A DNA stretch of 64,000 nucleotides from JAYWDA01 sp043747555 (lineage in GTDB: Bacteria; Bdellovibrionota; Bdellovibrionia; Bdellovibrionales; Bdellovibrionaceae), in the NCBI GenBank assembly GCA_043747555.1, contig JAYTOY010000007.1, positions 4,742 through 68,741 on the forward strand, written 5' to 3'. The notes beneath the pieces were generated by a model that worked only from the letters and a program-made list of their open reading frames with translations, did not search any database and was not told the origin of the DNA. Positions 26,112 through 35,363 of the stretch are shown piece after piece; position 1 is the stretch's first letter, and every line of letters begins with the position of its first letter. The translations under genes were made by a program, and so were the position numbers.

Positions 26112-27450
26112 AAAATCGATCAAAGATTACTTTTCTTCGATAATTAAAAATTTCCGAAATTTCTTTCTTAACCAAAGCGCCAGCCACAAGCCATCCTAAA
26201 AAACCCATGGGAGACCTGTAGCGAACTCGGTCGGTCATCAAAGTCCCTTCCCCCATTTTGGTAAAATCATGGGTGTGGTGCCAAAGCTTATAGGGACCCA
26301 TCAGCTGCTGATCGACGAAATATTTCCCGGGCTCCCAGGCGGCAATTTCTGTTCTCCATTTAACGGGCACTCCGCGGATTTTTAACCGGTAATCAATCAG
26401 TGTGCCTTTTTGAATAGCCGGCGTTGATACCTTTTCGATTTTAAAACTTAAATTAGACGGCGTGATACTTTCTAAATTTTCAGCAGCTGAAAAAAATGGA
26501 AAGACCTCTTCAATCTTTTTTGGTAAATATTGTTCCGAGAAAAAAAGATCTTCTCCCTCACCCCAAGCGTTACACAGCTGGTTCATCGTTTCCTGCAAAT
26601 CTGTAAACTGAAACGAAAATTTTTCTTTTATCAAATGCACAGGACGAACTTTTTGCGAGCTTAAAATCACAGAGGCCATTTCGCCGTAAAGAAATTTCAA
26701 CGCCATCTTCGGAACATTCAGTCCCAAGGGTCTACGGAGAGCTTTTGCTAAGGCTTGAGAAAATTCTTTGTTCCTAGCCGGGTTTGGCGAAACAGCATTA
26801 AAAACACCTAATTTTTTATTTTTTAAAGCCCACACAAAAGCTTCGCTTAAATCTTCGATGTGAATCCAGCTCATCCACTGCCTCCCGTCACCTAATGCTC
26901 CGCCAAGACCCGCGCGGAATGGGAAAAGCATTTTATCAAGAGCCCCGCCATTTTCTGAGAGGACAATTCCAATTCGGAAAATCGTTAGCGTTGGACTGAT
27001 CAAAGCGGCTTCCGCTTCCCAGTCTTTACAAACGATGGCCAAAAATTCATCACCTTTTTTTGAGTTTTCATCAAGCTCGGTATCGGCAGAATCAGGATAG
27101 ATTCCAATGGCTGAGGCCGATATTAAATGGACCTTCTGATTTTTTAGGGACACTTTTAAGTTTTTAGTGCTGATAATCCTTGAGTCATAAATTCTTTTCT
27201 TGCGGTCTTCACTCCAGCGGCCGTCGGCGACAGATTCCCCAACCAGATGAATCACTGCATCCACTGCAGGTAAAGCTTGGATCGGGCCCTGACTTAGATC
27301 CCCTTCGATAATTTCGGCAGGAAATGGCAGCTGCATTTTTGCTTTTTTTAGATCACGACTGATCACAACAACATCAAATCCTTCACGGACTAATTTTTTA
27401 CCGATCTCTTTGCCAATTAATCCTGTGCCGCCGGTGAGAAGTACTTTCAT
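26083..27450 (-). CDS. TIGR01777-family epimerase fused to an SRPBCC domain
   Basis: 455 residues. Residues 1-300 are an extended short-chain dehydrogenase of the YfcH/TIGR01777 type: LLTGGTGLIGKEIGKKLV Rossmann loop, AVIHLVGESVADGRWS, SASAIGIYPD, and a C-terminal DUF1731-like FGLN-type tail near LGLNVPKMALKFLYGEMA. Residues about 310-455 are an SRPBCC (START-like) lipid-binding domain. Fusions of this kind are known. The substrate is unknown. It is followed upstream by photolyase with a two-base gap, probably one transcript. Confidence 0.85.
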   Translation of the reverse strand: MKVLLTGGTGLIGKEIGKKLVREGFDVVVISRDLKKAKMQLPFPAEIIEGDLSQGPIQALPAVDAVIHLVGESVADGRWSEDRKKRIYDSRIISTKNLKVSLKNQKVHLISASAIGIYPDSADTELDENSKKGDEFLAIVCKDWEAEAALISPTLTIFRIGIVLSENGGALDKMLFPFRAGLGGALGDGRQWMSWIHIEDLSEAFVWALKNKKLGVFNAVSPNPARNKEFSQALAKALRRPLGLNVPKMALKFLYGEMASVILSSQKVRPVHLIKEKFSFQFTDLQETMNQLCNAWGEGEDLFFSEQYLPKKIEEVFPFFSAAENLESITPSNLSFKIEKVSTPAIQKGTLIDYRLKIRGVPVKWRTEIAAWEPGKYFVDQQLMGPYKLWHHTHDFTKMGEGTLMTDRVRYRSPMGFLGWLVAGALVKKEISEIFNYRRKVIFDRFFKNEESVNR

Positions 27451-27452
27451 TT

Positions 27453-28760
27453 TTATTTTCCTTTTAACGCGATTCCATAATATTCAAGGGCCCGCAATCG
27501 GGCCGCTGCGTGTTCGACCATTGGTTCAGGGTACTTAGAAGTGCCAAGCTCTGGAACCCATTTTTTTATGTATTTCATTTCTGGATCAAATTTATCAATC
27601 TGAGTGGTGGGATTAAACACACGAAAATAAGGAGCTGCATCGCAACCGGTTCCCGCCGCCCATTGCCAGTTGCCGTTATTAGCGGCCAAATCATAATCTA
27701 ATAAATGACTCGCAAAATATCTTTCGCCTTCATACCAATGACGCAGAAGGTGTTTTGTAAAAAACGAAGCAACAATCATTCGAACCCGGTTATGCATATG
27801 GCCTGTGGTATTTAATTCCCGAATCCCAGCATCGACAAAAGGATAACCGGTCATGCCTTCTTTCCAACGTTCAAACTCAGAGGCCTGAGTCCGCCATTGT
27901 ATTTTTTCGTACTGAGGCCTAAACGATTTTTTTTCAACGTGAGGAAAATGCCAAAGAATTTGCATAAAAAAATCACGCCAAATTAGTTCACTCAGCCATA
28001 CGTCACTGTGCTTTTGCGCCAATCGAGAAAGCTCTCGCACGCTGACAGTTCCAAAGCGTAGATGCAATCCCAGCCGGGATGTGCCGTCGGCTAGGGCCGG
28101 GAAATTTCTGCGCTCAGAATAGTGCTTTAACGTATCGATGGGAATTTCTTTGGAAGGAAAGTCGATTCCTGATTTTTTGAAACCAATATCAGAAAGGCTT
28201 ATGATCGCTTCTGGTTTTTTGATTTTAATAAATTTTTCAGTTAGATTTTCGCTCGGATAGGACTTCAGATAAAAATCATTTAAGGTCGCTAAAACTTTTT
28301 TCTTATAAGGAGTATAAACCGTATAAGGCGTACCAGAACCAGATAGGATTTCCTCTTTTTCAAACAAGCATTGATCTTTAAAGGTCTTAAAAGGTATTCC
28401 CTGCGCTGTTAGCATTTTCTCGATTTTACTATCTCGGGCGCGCGCAGACGGCTCGTAATCATGATTACAATAGACCGCCTCAATAGAAAGTTTCTGAGTC
28501 ATCTTTTCAAAAATCTCTGCCACTGTTCCATGGCGGACAATCAGGTCACTGCCCCACTGTTGCAGGTCTGTTTTTAAATCACCTAGAACTTGCTGAATAA
28601 ACTCGACTCGGGCATCCCTTGCCGTCAAATGCGACAAGATTTCCTGATCGAAAATAAAAATTGGTAGAACATTTTTATGCTGTTTCAGAGCGTGATAAAG
28701 ACCAGCGTTGTCTCCAATCCGAAGATCTCTGCGGAACCAAAATATTGTGACCTTTGACAT
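27453..28760 (-). CDS. phrB: Deoxyribodipyrimidine photolyase (cryptochrome/photolyase family)
   Basis: 435 residues. The N-terminal alpha/beta domain begins TIFWFRRDLRIGDNAGLYHA. The FAD-binding domain has SRLGLHLRFGTVSVREL, WLSELIWRDFFMQILWHFP, TGYPFVDAGIRELNTTGHMH NR, and NNGNWQWAAGTGCDAAPYFR, all typical of class I CPD photolyases. It repairs UV pyrimidine dimers using light. The length is usual. It is the first gene of a pair with the epimerase. Confidence 0.94.
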   Translation of the reverse strand: MSKVTIFWFRRDLRIGDNAGLYHALKQHKNVLPIFIFDQEILSHLTARDARVEFIQQVLGDLKTDLQQWGSDLIVRHGTVAEIFEKMTQKLSIEAVYCNHDYEPSARARDSKIEKMLTAQGIPFKTFKDQCLFEKEEILSGSGTPYTVYTPYKKKVLATLNDFYLKSYPSENLTEKFIKIKKPEAIISLSDIGFKKSGIDFPSKEIPIDTLKHYSERRNFPALADGTSRLGLHLRFGTVSVRELSRLAQKHSDVWLSELIWRDFFMQILWHFPHVEKKSFRPQYEKIQWRTQASEFERWKEGMTGYPFVDAGIRELNTTGHMHNRVRMIVASFFTKHLLRHWYEGERYFASHLLDYDLAANNGNWQWAAGTGCDAAPYFRVFNPTTQIDKFDPEMKYIKKWVPELGTSKYPEPMVEHAAARLRALEYYGIALKGK

Positions 28761-28822
28761 AGAAAAACCCTATCACACTTATGTTTAAGATGTGTTAAAC
28801 TTCTTTTTCAAGGAATAACTCG

Positions 28823-30202
28823 ATGCCAAAAAACAAACAGCTGGATAAAATTAAATCGTCTCTCTTTTCAAGAAGTATGAGCCTTGCCAAATTCTCGCTG
28901 AATGCTGGAGCTAAGCTGGCGGCCCAAGGGCTGACTTCAGCACTGCAATCCGATGCCATTAAAAATGAAAAGTGGCGCGCGTTCATAAAGGATCAAGCCG
29001 AACTTTTAACCACAGAGTTAGGTGAGCTGAAAGGCAGCTTGATGAAAGCCGGCCAAATGCTTTCTATTTATGGTGAACATTTTTTTCCGCCCGAAGCCAA
29101 TCAGTTTTTAAAAACTTTGCATCAAGATTCACCACCGGTGAAGTGGGAAGTCATTGAAGAGATTTTAATGAAACAGCTGGGACCAGAAAAATGTGCACTT
29201 CTTGAAATTGATCCGGTCGCCATCGGCACGGCTTCACTGGGACAAGTTCACAAAGCAAAGATCAAAAGCACTGGCGATTGGATTGCTTTAAAAGTTCAAT
29301 ACCCGAACGTCGATAAAGCCATCGACAACGACCTGCGTGCCATCAGATCTTTTTTGTATTTGATCAAGCTTCTTCCTAAAGATTTTAACACGGATTCAAT
29401 TTTTAAAGAGATTCGCGAAATGCTGGTGCAGGAAACTAATTATGAATTAGAGGCCGACCTGACTGAGGAATACACAAAGCTATTAAACGGCGATCCCCGT
29501 TTCGTCATCCCCCGCGTGAATCGAGAATTTTCAAATCTAAAAATTCTTGCCACAAGTTTTGAATTGGGTGTGCGAGTCGATGATGAGAAAATTAAAACTC
29601 TCTCCCAGGCCCGTCGAAATGAGCTGGCGCTTAATTTCCTGGACCTTTATTTTAAAGAGATCTTTGATTGGAATTTGGTTCAAACTGATCCGCATTTTGG
29701 CAACTATAAGATTCGCCTTGGTAAAAAAGGGGAAGACCAAATCATTCTTTTTGATTTTGGCGCCACTCGCAGGTACCCCGTGAAATTTATGAAGGCTTAC
29801 CATCGTATGATCAAAGCCATTTTTAATAACGACCGGCCTGGATTTGAAAAAGCCGCCGTTGATTTAGATTTTCTTCACGAAAATGATTCTCCCGAATTGC
29901 GCGACATTTTTTCGGAAATGTGCTTAAGTTTAGTAGAGCCCTTCTTAGATCCTTCAGATCCAAGAAACACCAATGGGCAAGTCGCCGAAGACGGCACCTA
30001 TGACTGGAAAGACACTGATCTTCCGCAGCGAAGCTCGCAAAAGGTTTTTAAGATGATGCGGTCTTTTGTTTGGCGCACACCCCCCCGAGAAATTATATTT
30101 TTAGATCGCAAAGCGGCTGGCGTTTTTATCTTTTTAGGAAATTTAAAGGCTCGTATTCAAGGTCGCGACCTTTTACAGTCTTATATTGATAAAATTAAGT
30201 GA
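28823..30202 (+). CDS. ABC1/UbiB-type atypical kinase
   Basis: 459 residues. ABC1 hallmarks are present: ELKGSLMKAGQML (KxGQ), PVAIGTASLGQVHKA (Ala-rich nucleotide loop), ALKVQYP, the QTDPHFGNY catalytic region, and LFDFGATRR (modified DFG). These proteins are atypical kinases or ATPases tied to isoprenoid lipid and quinone biology. AAGGA lies before the ATG. No ubiquinone gene is nearby; heme A synthase follows, so a respiratory link is possible. Confidence 0.88.
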   Translation: MPKNKQLDKIKSSLFSRSMSLAKFSLNAGAKLAAQGLTSALQSDAIKNEKWRAFIKDQAELLTTELGELKGSLMKAGQMLSIYGEHFFPPEANQFLKTLHQDSPPVKWEVIEEILMKQLGPEKCALLEIDPVAIGTASLGQVHKAKIKSTGDWIALKVQYPNVDKAIDNDLRAIRSFLYLIKLLPKDFNTDSIFKEIREMLVQETNYELEADLTEEYTKLLNGDPRFVIPRVNREFSNLKILATSFELGVRVDDEKIKTLSQARRNELALNFLDLYFKEIFDWNLVQTDPHFGNYKIRLGKKGEDQIILFDFGATRRYPVKFMKAYHRMIKAIFNNDRPGFEKAAVDLDFLHENDSPELRDIFSEMCLSLVEPFLDPSDPRNTNGQVAEDGTYDWKDTDLPQRSSQKVFKMMRSFVWRTPPREIIFLDRKAAGVFIFLGNLKARIQGRDLLQSYIDKIK

Positions 30203-30221
30203 TCAGGGTACGTCCATTGTT

Positions 30222-31112
30222 ATGACGATTCAACGCTTGCGCCCAGTCCTTTTAATAACTGTCGCCTACACGGTCTTGGTGATCTTGTGGGGCGCCTGGG
30301 TGCGGATCTCCCACTCTGGCGACGGATGTGGAGACACGTGGCCCCTTTGCCATGGTCAATTAATCCCGCAAGCCCAGCGAGCAAAAACTTGGGTTGAATA
30401 TGCCCACCGCTTAATGTCAGGCGTTTACGGAATTTTGATTTTTTTTATCTTCCTATGGAGTCGAAAAGTTTTTTTAAAAAACCATAGGTCACGTCGGTAT
30501 GCAGCCTGGCTTTTATTTTTTTGCATTATTGAAGCTTTATTAGGCGCAAATATTGTGCTTTTTAAATTGGTCGGCGCCAATGATACTTTTTTTCGCGCCT
30601 TTGTCATAGGCATTCATCAAGTCAATAGTCTGCTTCTCACCGGAGTTTCAGCGCTGTTACTTTTAACTTCAGATGAAGACTCAATTCGTCCGCCATTAAG
30701 ATTTCCTGGCCCTGCGTACTTAAGGTATTTTTTATTTCTTTTGCTGGCTATGGCTGGCGCCTGGGCGGCTTTATCGTCGACGCTTTATCCATCGCAAGGT
30801 TTTTATGAAAGTCTAAATAAGGAATTATCTGAGGGCGCGCCCCTGATGATGCGCCTAAGGTCTTTCCATCCAATTCTTGCTTTATTGTTTGGAACTTGGA
30901 TCAGTGTTTGGCTTTATAAAAGTTTAGATTTAAAAACTTGCGCGCTTTGGGTTTTAGCCATTCTTGTAGGGATTATGACTCTTCTTTTAGCGTCGCCCGT
31001 GGTGCTAAAAATCACCCATCTTTTGTTGGCTCATCTTTTATGGATTTCGCTGATTAGACTTTATTATTTAAAGGATCAAATGACGATTTCTGAGGATTCA
31101 GCCAGTCGGTGA
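30222..31112 (+). CDS. ctaA: Heme A synthase CtaA/COX15
   Basis: 296 residues from ATG 30222; a TTG at 30186 inside the upstream gene would add 12. About eight hydrophobic segments. GAWVRISHSGDGCGDTWPLC is the N-terminal CtaA signature with its Cys pair, and conserved His ligands are seen in EYAHRLMSG, IGIHQVNS, SFHPILA and ITHLLLAH. It oxidises heme O to heme A for aa3-type cytochrome oxidase. Its last 37 bases overlap the convergent LON-domain gene. Confidence 0.88.
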   Translation: MTIQRLRPVLLITVAYTVLVILWGAWVRISHSGDGCGDTWPLCHGQLIPQAQRAKTWVEYAHRLMSGVYGILIFFIFLWSRKVFLKNHRSRRYAAWLLFFCIIEALLGANIVLFKLVGANDTFFRAFVIGIHQVNSLLLTGVSALLLLTSDEDSIRPPLRFPGPAYLRYFLFLLLAMAGAWAALSSTLYPSQGFYESLNKELSEGAPLMMRLRSFHPILALLFGTWISVWLYKSLDLKTCALWVLAILVGIMTLLLASPVVLKITHLLLAHLLWISLIRLYYLKDQMTISEDSASR

Positions 31113-31693
31113 AGATAATGAACTTTTTCATTGATATCTTCAAGTTCAAGAATCATCTGTTGAAAATCATAGTCTTTCACCAAGTACGAAGCAAAAGCAC
31201 CGACAATTTCTTCCGGCCCGGTTAAATTATGCATAAAAATATCTCGCTGGCCCGCATCTGGAATATGGGTGTGAATCCACCTTGCTAGGACATTATTGAG
31301 CCCATGAATCAAGGGGGCTGCTTTCGGATCTAAAGTCGTATTCTCAACGATGGGCTCAGTTTCGCAAATGACAAAAGGTGTGTCGCTGTCTTTTACATTC
31401 CCTAATTTAACTTTACCCATGCCATAAATAAAAACCAACAAAGTTCCGTTGCTACGCTCTTCAACAATTTGCGTGCTGCCGTAGCCTGCAATTTCTCGAA
31501 CAAAATCGACTTTATACCCAGGAACTGTATTCCCCGCTGCTGACGGATTGTCGTTAAACCCTATCGCCACAGGCGTTTTTGTTGCAACGGATTGTCTAAA
31601 CATTTCAATATAGCGAGGTTCAAAAATATGAAGGGGCTTGGTGGTCTTAGGGAAAAGTGTTACATTCACCATCGGAAATAAATAAACATCCAT
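31076..31693 (-). CDS. LON substrate-binding domain protein (stand-alone)
   Basis: 205 residues. The N-terminus YLFPMVNVTLFPKTTKPLHIFEPRYIEMF is the LON N-terminal (LAN) domain pattern, and the protein ends after that domain with a short helical tail, without the ATPase or peptidase parts. AAGGAG lies nine bases before the ATG. Such stand-alone LON domains are common and their role is unclear. Divergent from the DCC protein by 34 bases. Confidence 0.88.
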   Translation of the reverse strand: MDVYLFPMVNVTLFPKTTKPLHIFEPRYIEMFRQSVATKTPVAIGFNDNPSAAGNTVPGYKVDFVREIAGYGSTQIVEERSNGTLLVFIYGMGKVKLGNVKDSDTPFVICETEPIVENTTLDPKAAPLIHGLNNVLARWIHTHIPDAGQRDIFMHNLTGPEEIVGAFASYLVKDYDFQQMILELEDINEKVHYLHRLAESSEIVI

Positions 31694-31727
31694 GTCCCTA
31701 GACTCCTTTTAAAATTATAGGTGGAGG

Positions 31728-32126
31728 ATGGAAAACTCACAAACAATCATCTTTTTTGACGGACTCTGTCATCTTTGTAATTATTTTGTCGACCTGTTAA
31801 TTCAGAAAGATTCCTCAAGAAGACTTCGCTTTGCTCCCCTTCAGGGAAAAACCGCCGAAAAATATCTTAGTCTTCAAGATCGAACGGACCTCGTGTCGGT
31901 TGTCGTTTTACATCAGGGAAAATTATATTATCAATCTCAAGCTGTGATCTTAGCGCTGCTGCAGCTGGGAGGACTTTTTAAACTGGTGAGTCTTTTAAAC
32001 TTACTGCCCAAGGCCTTTTTAGATTTTTTCTATCTTAGAATCGCTCAATACCGGAAAGCAATCTTTGGAGCACGACTGACGTGCCGAATTCCTACCCTTG
32101 AAGAACGCGAATTTCTTTTACCCTGA
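31728..32126 (+). CDS. DCC-family (DUF393) thiol-disulfide oxidoreductase-like protein
   Basis: 132 residues. FFDGLCHLCNYFVDLLIQKD carries the defining DxxCxxC pattern of the DCC/YuxK family, followed by LRFAPLQG and a second-half helix with KAIFGARLTCRIPTLEE. No signal peptide. The purine run GGTGGAGG abuts the ATG, which is closer than normal. The family has a thioredoxin-like fold; substrates are not known. Confidence 0.85.
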   Translation: MENSQTIIFFDGLCHLCNYFVDLLIQKDSSRRLRFAPLQGKTAEKYLSLQDRTDLVSVVVLHQGKLYYQSQAVILALLQLGGLFKLVSLLNLLPKAFLDFFYLRIAQYRKAIFGARLTCRIPTLEEREFLLP

Positions 32127-32193
32127 TAATTGCGACTCGACCTAGGGTGAGTTGCCTTTGATCCAACTTAGGACTTTCTGATAACATATCAAG

Positions 32194-33807
32194 ATGATCG
32201 ACACAGGTAATTCGTATTTTATCATTATGTTAGGCGGCGTTGCTTTGTTTTTGTATGGCATGACGACCGCCAGCCAAGCTCTTGAAAGATTAATGGCCAA
32301 TCGAATTTCAAATCTAATGAGTCGTATGGCTCAACATCGCATCACCGCTATCGGTGTCGGAGTTCTTCTCACTGCGCTCTTACAAAGTTCAGGGGCCGTA
32401 ACATCGATGCTTGTCGGGTTGGGCTCTGCTGGAGTGGTCACCTTAAAGCAAGTGATGGGCGTTATCATTGGAACAGCGATAGGCTCAACTTTAACTGTTC
32501 AGCTGATATCACTGGATATCGGTCAGTACTCTCTGCCTCTTTTTTCTGTCGCATTTTTTGTCTATTTTCAAACGAAGAAAAATCCGATTAAAAATTTCTG
32601 CTTGGCTGTTATGGGATTCGCCTTGCTGTTTTTAGGATTAAAAATGATCTCGATCAGCTCGCACCATTTTGTAGAAAATCCTTTGTTGAAAGAATTCTTC
32701 CAATCTTTAAGGGAAAACCCATTCTACTCGTTTTTAGTTTCAACCATTTTTTGCGCCCTGATTCACTCCAGTGCTGCAACCATCGGTATTGCGATGAGTT
32801 TAGCTAGCGTTAACGCCATCAGTATTTATGATGCCATGATCTGGGTTTACGGCGCCAATGTGGGCACCACTTTTACTGCCATATTAGCCGCCATGGGAAG
32901 TAACTATGTTGGGCGCCAAGTCGCTTGGGCGCACTTCTTTTACAAAATCCTCAGTGTGGCTATTTTTTACTTTTTCACATGGCCTTTCATTGAACTTTTG
33001 AAAAATTTTGATGATTCGGCCGCTCGTATTATCGCTAACGGCCACTTAGTCTTTAATGTCATGTCAGCGATTATATTTTATCCTTTTATTGAAAAAGGCG
33101 CGGTGCTGATCGAAAAGTTGATTCCGCAAAGCGCCCAAGAAAGATTCGGGGCTGAGTTTTTAGGACAAAATAACTATCAAAGCTCAGCCCTAGCGATTTC
33201 ATATGCGAATCGCGAAATTATGCGTTTAGCCGATATGGTTTTAGGAATGGTCACTGATTCAATCCGTCTCTTTGAAGTGGCCGATACCACCTTGCTTGAA
33301 TCCATCAAAGAGCGCGATAACAAAGTCGATTTTCTCTACCGAGAAACCAAAATGTTTTTATTAGATCACGTCAATAAATCCGGCCAAAAAGTACAACAAA
33401 GTATTATGAACATGATTATGTTTTTAAGCGATCTTGAAAGAGCGGCGGATGCCATCGACATTAATATTGTCGCCCTTGCAATTAAAAAATATGCTTTAAA
33501 GTTAGAATTTTCGCCCGAAGATTGGGAAGAAGTTAAAATCATGCATGGCCATGTCGTCAAAGTGGCTTCCATGGCGGTCAACTCTTATCAAACTAAAGAA
33601 CTCAGTGATGAAGCGATTAAATTAAAGCGCGAACTGACTAAAATCGAAATCACCTTCAGAGAAAATCATATCAGTCGGCTCAACCGTGGGATTAGGGATT
33701 CGATCAATACAAGTTCAATTCACTTGGACTTGCTGAGCGAATATCGCCGCATTGTTAGTCTTCTTTGCAACCACGCTTATAATGGTGATAAAGGAAAAAT
33801 GCAGTAA
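32194..33807 (+). CDS. Na+/phosphate symporter-like protein with C-terminal PhoU-like domain
   Basis: 537 residues. The first 315 form a membrane domain with two inverted copies of the NaPi-II core: ALLQSSGAVTSMLVGLGSAG and ALIHSSAATIGIAMSLASVN, each followed by a TA-rich GTxxGST or GANVGTTFTA helix. The last 200 residues are soluble, helical and PhoU-like (DMVLGMVTDSIRLFEVADTT). This is the YjbB type, exporting or importing phosphate. It appears monocistronic. Confidence 0.88.
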   Translation: MIDTGNSYFIIMLGGVALFLYGMTTASQALERLMANRISNLMSRMAQHRITAIGVGVLLTALLQSSGAVTSMLVGLGSAGVVTLKQVMGVIIGTAIGSTLTVQLISLDIGQYSLPLFSVAFFVYFQTKKNPIKNFCLAVMGFALLFLGLKMISISSHHFVENPLLKEFFQSLRENPFYSFLVSTIFCALIHSSAATIGIAMSLASVNAISIYDAMIWVYGANVGTTFTAILAAMGSNYVGRQVAWAHFFYKILSVAIFYFFTWPFIELLKNFDDSAARIIANGHLVFNVMSAIIFYPFIEKGAVLIEKLIPQSAQERFGAEFLGQNNYQSSALAISYANREIMRLADMVLGMVTDSIRLFEVADTTLLESIKERDNKVDFLYRETKMFLLDHVNKSGQKVQQSIMNMIMFLSDLERAADAIDINIVALAIKKYALKLEFSPEDWEEVKIMHGHVVKVASMAVNSYQTKELSDEAIKLKRELTKIEITFRENHISRLNRGIRDSINTSSIHLDLLSEYRRIVSLLCNHAYNGDKGKMQ

Positions 33808-33818
33808 CGCCAAGGACT

Positions 33819-34385
33819 TTAAAGAGGGCGAACCTTTTTTGTGGCGATCTCGATATCATTAAATTCTTTTTGCCATAACTTCATCAAATCCTGAGCGACG
33901 CTTTTTGCATCTAATTCTAATTCTTCTAGACTGGTAGTTTTTACAGGCGTGCCTAGAGTTGAAATATTCATCCCAAAATGAATTTGCGTGGAGACTGCCG
34001 ACCGACTGGCGATACTGATGCTGAGTTTTTTATCTTTCCAAAAAATATCGTCGCCCTGACGAATTAAATCGTCCTTCTGCAAAGTTTTTCTAGCTGATCC
34101 TTGTAAATAATCCCGGGTGATACTTGCAAAAAGTCTTTGCGAAGTGACTCCAACAAATAGACTGGTGTGGAAAATCTCAATAATAAAATGCAGCATCCTT
34201 GAGCCCTTGATGGCTGCACGATCCACTAAGTCTTCACCATCGATCATATTTTCAAAAGGAATATCGCAAGCGCCAATCCAGGAAATAATTGAATCACCCA
34301 AGACCTTGTGATGTAGATAGGCGTACAAAGGCTGCAATTGAGAACCATCGTAAGGCATTTCCTCAGGAACAAAGTAAATTTTCAT
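33819..34385 (-). CDS. DUF366-family protein, coupled to queC
   Basis: 188 residues. The sequence matches the DUF366 pattern: MPYDGSQLQPLYAYLHHKV, SWIGACDIPFENMIDGEDL, RQGDDIFWKDKKLSISIASR, IHFGMNISTLGTPVKT. The start overlaps the queC stop by four bases (ATGA), so translation is coupled. Its position at the end of a queuosine-linked block (queA, tgt, queC) suggests work in 7-deazaguanine metabolism, which is inference. No signal peptide. Confidence 0.78.
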   Translation of the reverse strand: MKIYFVPEEMPYDGSQLQPLYAYLHHKVLGDSIISWIGACDIPFENMIDGEDLVDRAAIKGSRMLHFIIEIFHTSLFVGVTSQRLFASITRDYLQGSARKTLQKDDLIRQGDDIFWKDKKLSISIASRSAVSTQIHFGMNISTLGTPVKTTSLEELELDAKSVAQDLMKLWQKEFNDIEIATKKVRPL

Positions 34386-35077
34386 AGGACCTCTTCAAAA
34401 TATTTTTTAACGTCGATTCCAGCCCTGAGCATCGCATTTTTAGACCTTAAACAGGATTCACATTGCCCGCACCAGCGCGCGCCAGCAAAATAACAAGGCC
34501 AAATTTTTTCTAAGGGCATTTTTAATTCTAAAGCCCGGAGGACAATTTCCGCTTTATTTAAAGAAGACGTAAAACATTTAATCTTGATATTATTAGCTGT
34601 TGAAAAACTAAAAGAGTGATCTAAGGCCTTTATATAGTCTTCGGTATTATCTGGGAAGGTGGCGGCCTCTTCGGCATTAAATCCCGGTATCACAACGCCG
34701 ACACCTAGGGCTTCGGCAAATCCTGCAGCAATATTTAAAAAGATACCATTGCGGTTGGGAACCCAAACGGATTTAGCAGTCTCGTGGCTGACTTCTAAGC
34801 TATGAATATCGACATTCTTGCCTGTCGGAATATCTTCACCAGCGACAAGTAACGAAGACTTATTAAAATCAGAAAAGAACGGAAGATCGACAACTTTGTG
34901 GAAAATTTTTAGTCCTGCGGCCAAATTCCTGGCAGCCGTCATCTCTTGACTTGCGGCCTTCTGACCGTAGTTAAAGGTCAACGCCATCACGACATCTAAC
35001 TGAAGATGGGCTTCATAAAGATTAACGCTCGAATCAAGTCCCGCCGACAAAAGAACAAGAGCTTTATTTTTTTGCAT
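34382..35077 (-). CDS. queC: 7-cyano-7-deazaguanine synthase QueC
   Basis: 231 residues. The PP-loop is LLSAGLDSSVNLYEA (usually SGGxDS, here SAGLDS). The C-terminal zinc site is seen in WPCYFAGARWCGQCESCLRSK. It converts 7-carboxy-7-deazaguanine to preQ0 in queuosine synthesis. Its start overlaps the upstream basic-protein gene by 14 bases and its end overlaps the DUF366 gene, placing it firmly in the operon. Confidence 0.93.
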   Translation of the reverse strand: MQKNKALVLLSAGLDSSVNLYEAHLQLDVVMALTFNYGQKAASQEMTAARNLAAGLKIFHKVVDLPFFSDFNKSSLLVAGEDIPTGKNVDIHSLEVSHETAKSVWVPNRNGIFLNIAAGFAEALGVGVVIPGFNAEEAATFPDNTEDYIKALDHSFSFSTANNIKIKCFTSSLNKAEIVLRALELKMPLEKIWPCYFAGARWCGQCESCLRSKNAMLRAGIDVKKYFEEVL

Positions 35078-35363
35078 TTTTTGCTTTTGCGCCGGTTGAT
35101 TTTTTCTTTCTATGGCGAAGATCTTTTAATCCCCGACTGACCTCTTGGGCTCGTAATAAAATTTTCCCACCCAAAAACCTAAGATCGCCTAATTTTCCTT
35201 CGCGGCTGTTTTCTAAAACAGAAACCAAGTGATTGATTTTTCCTTGCAGAGAGGGGCTGATTTTAACAAGAACATCATCAATCATTTTTTGAGAGCGGGC
35301 CCAGCGTTTGCTTGGCGTCTTTTTCTTAGAGGTTTTTTTTACAATCTTTTTCTTTATTGCCAT
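35064..35363 (-). CDS. Small very basic protein between recJ and queC
   Basis: 99 residues, with Lys-rich ends (AIKKKIVKKTSKKKTPSKRW and RHRKKKSTGAKAKNAKK) around a helical middle. It overlaps recJ by 10 bases and queC by 14, so it is translated with them. The composition suggests binding to nucleic acid, but no domain is recognised. It could be a basic histone-like or ribosome-associated protein. Confidence 0.65.
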   Translation of the reverse strand: MAIKKKIVKKTSKKKTPSKRWARSQKMIDDVLVKISPSLQGKINHLVSVLENSREGKLGDLRFLGGKILLRAQEVSRGLKDLRHRKKKSTGAKAKNAKK

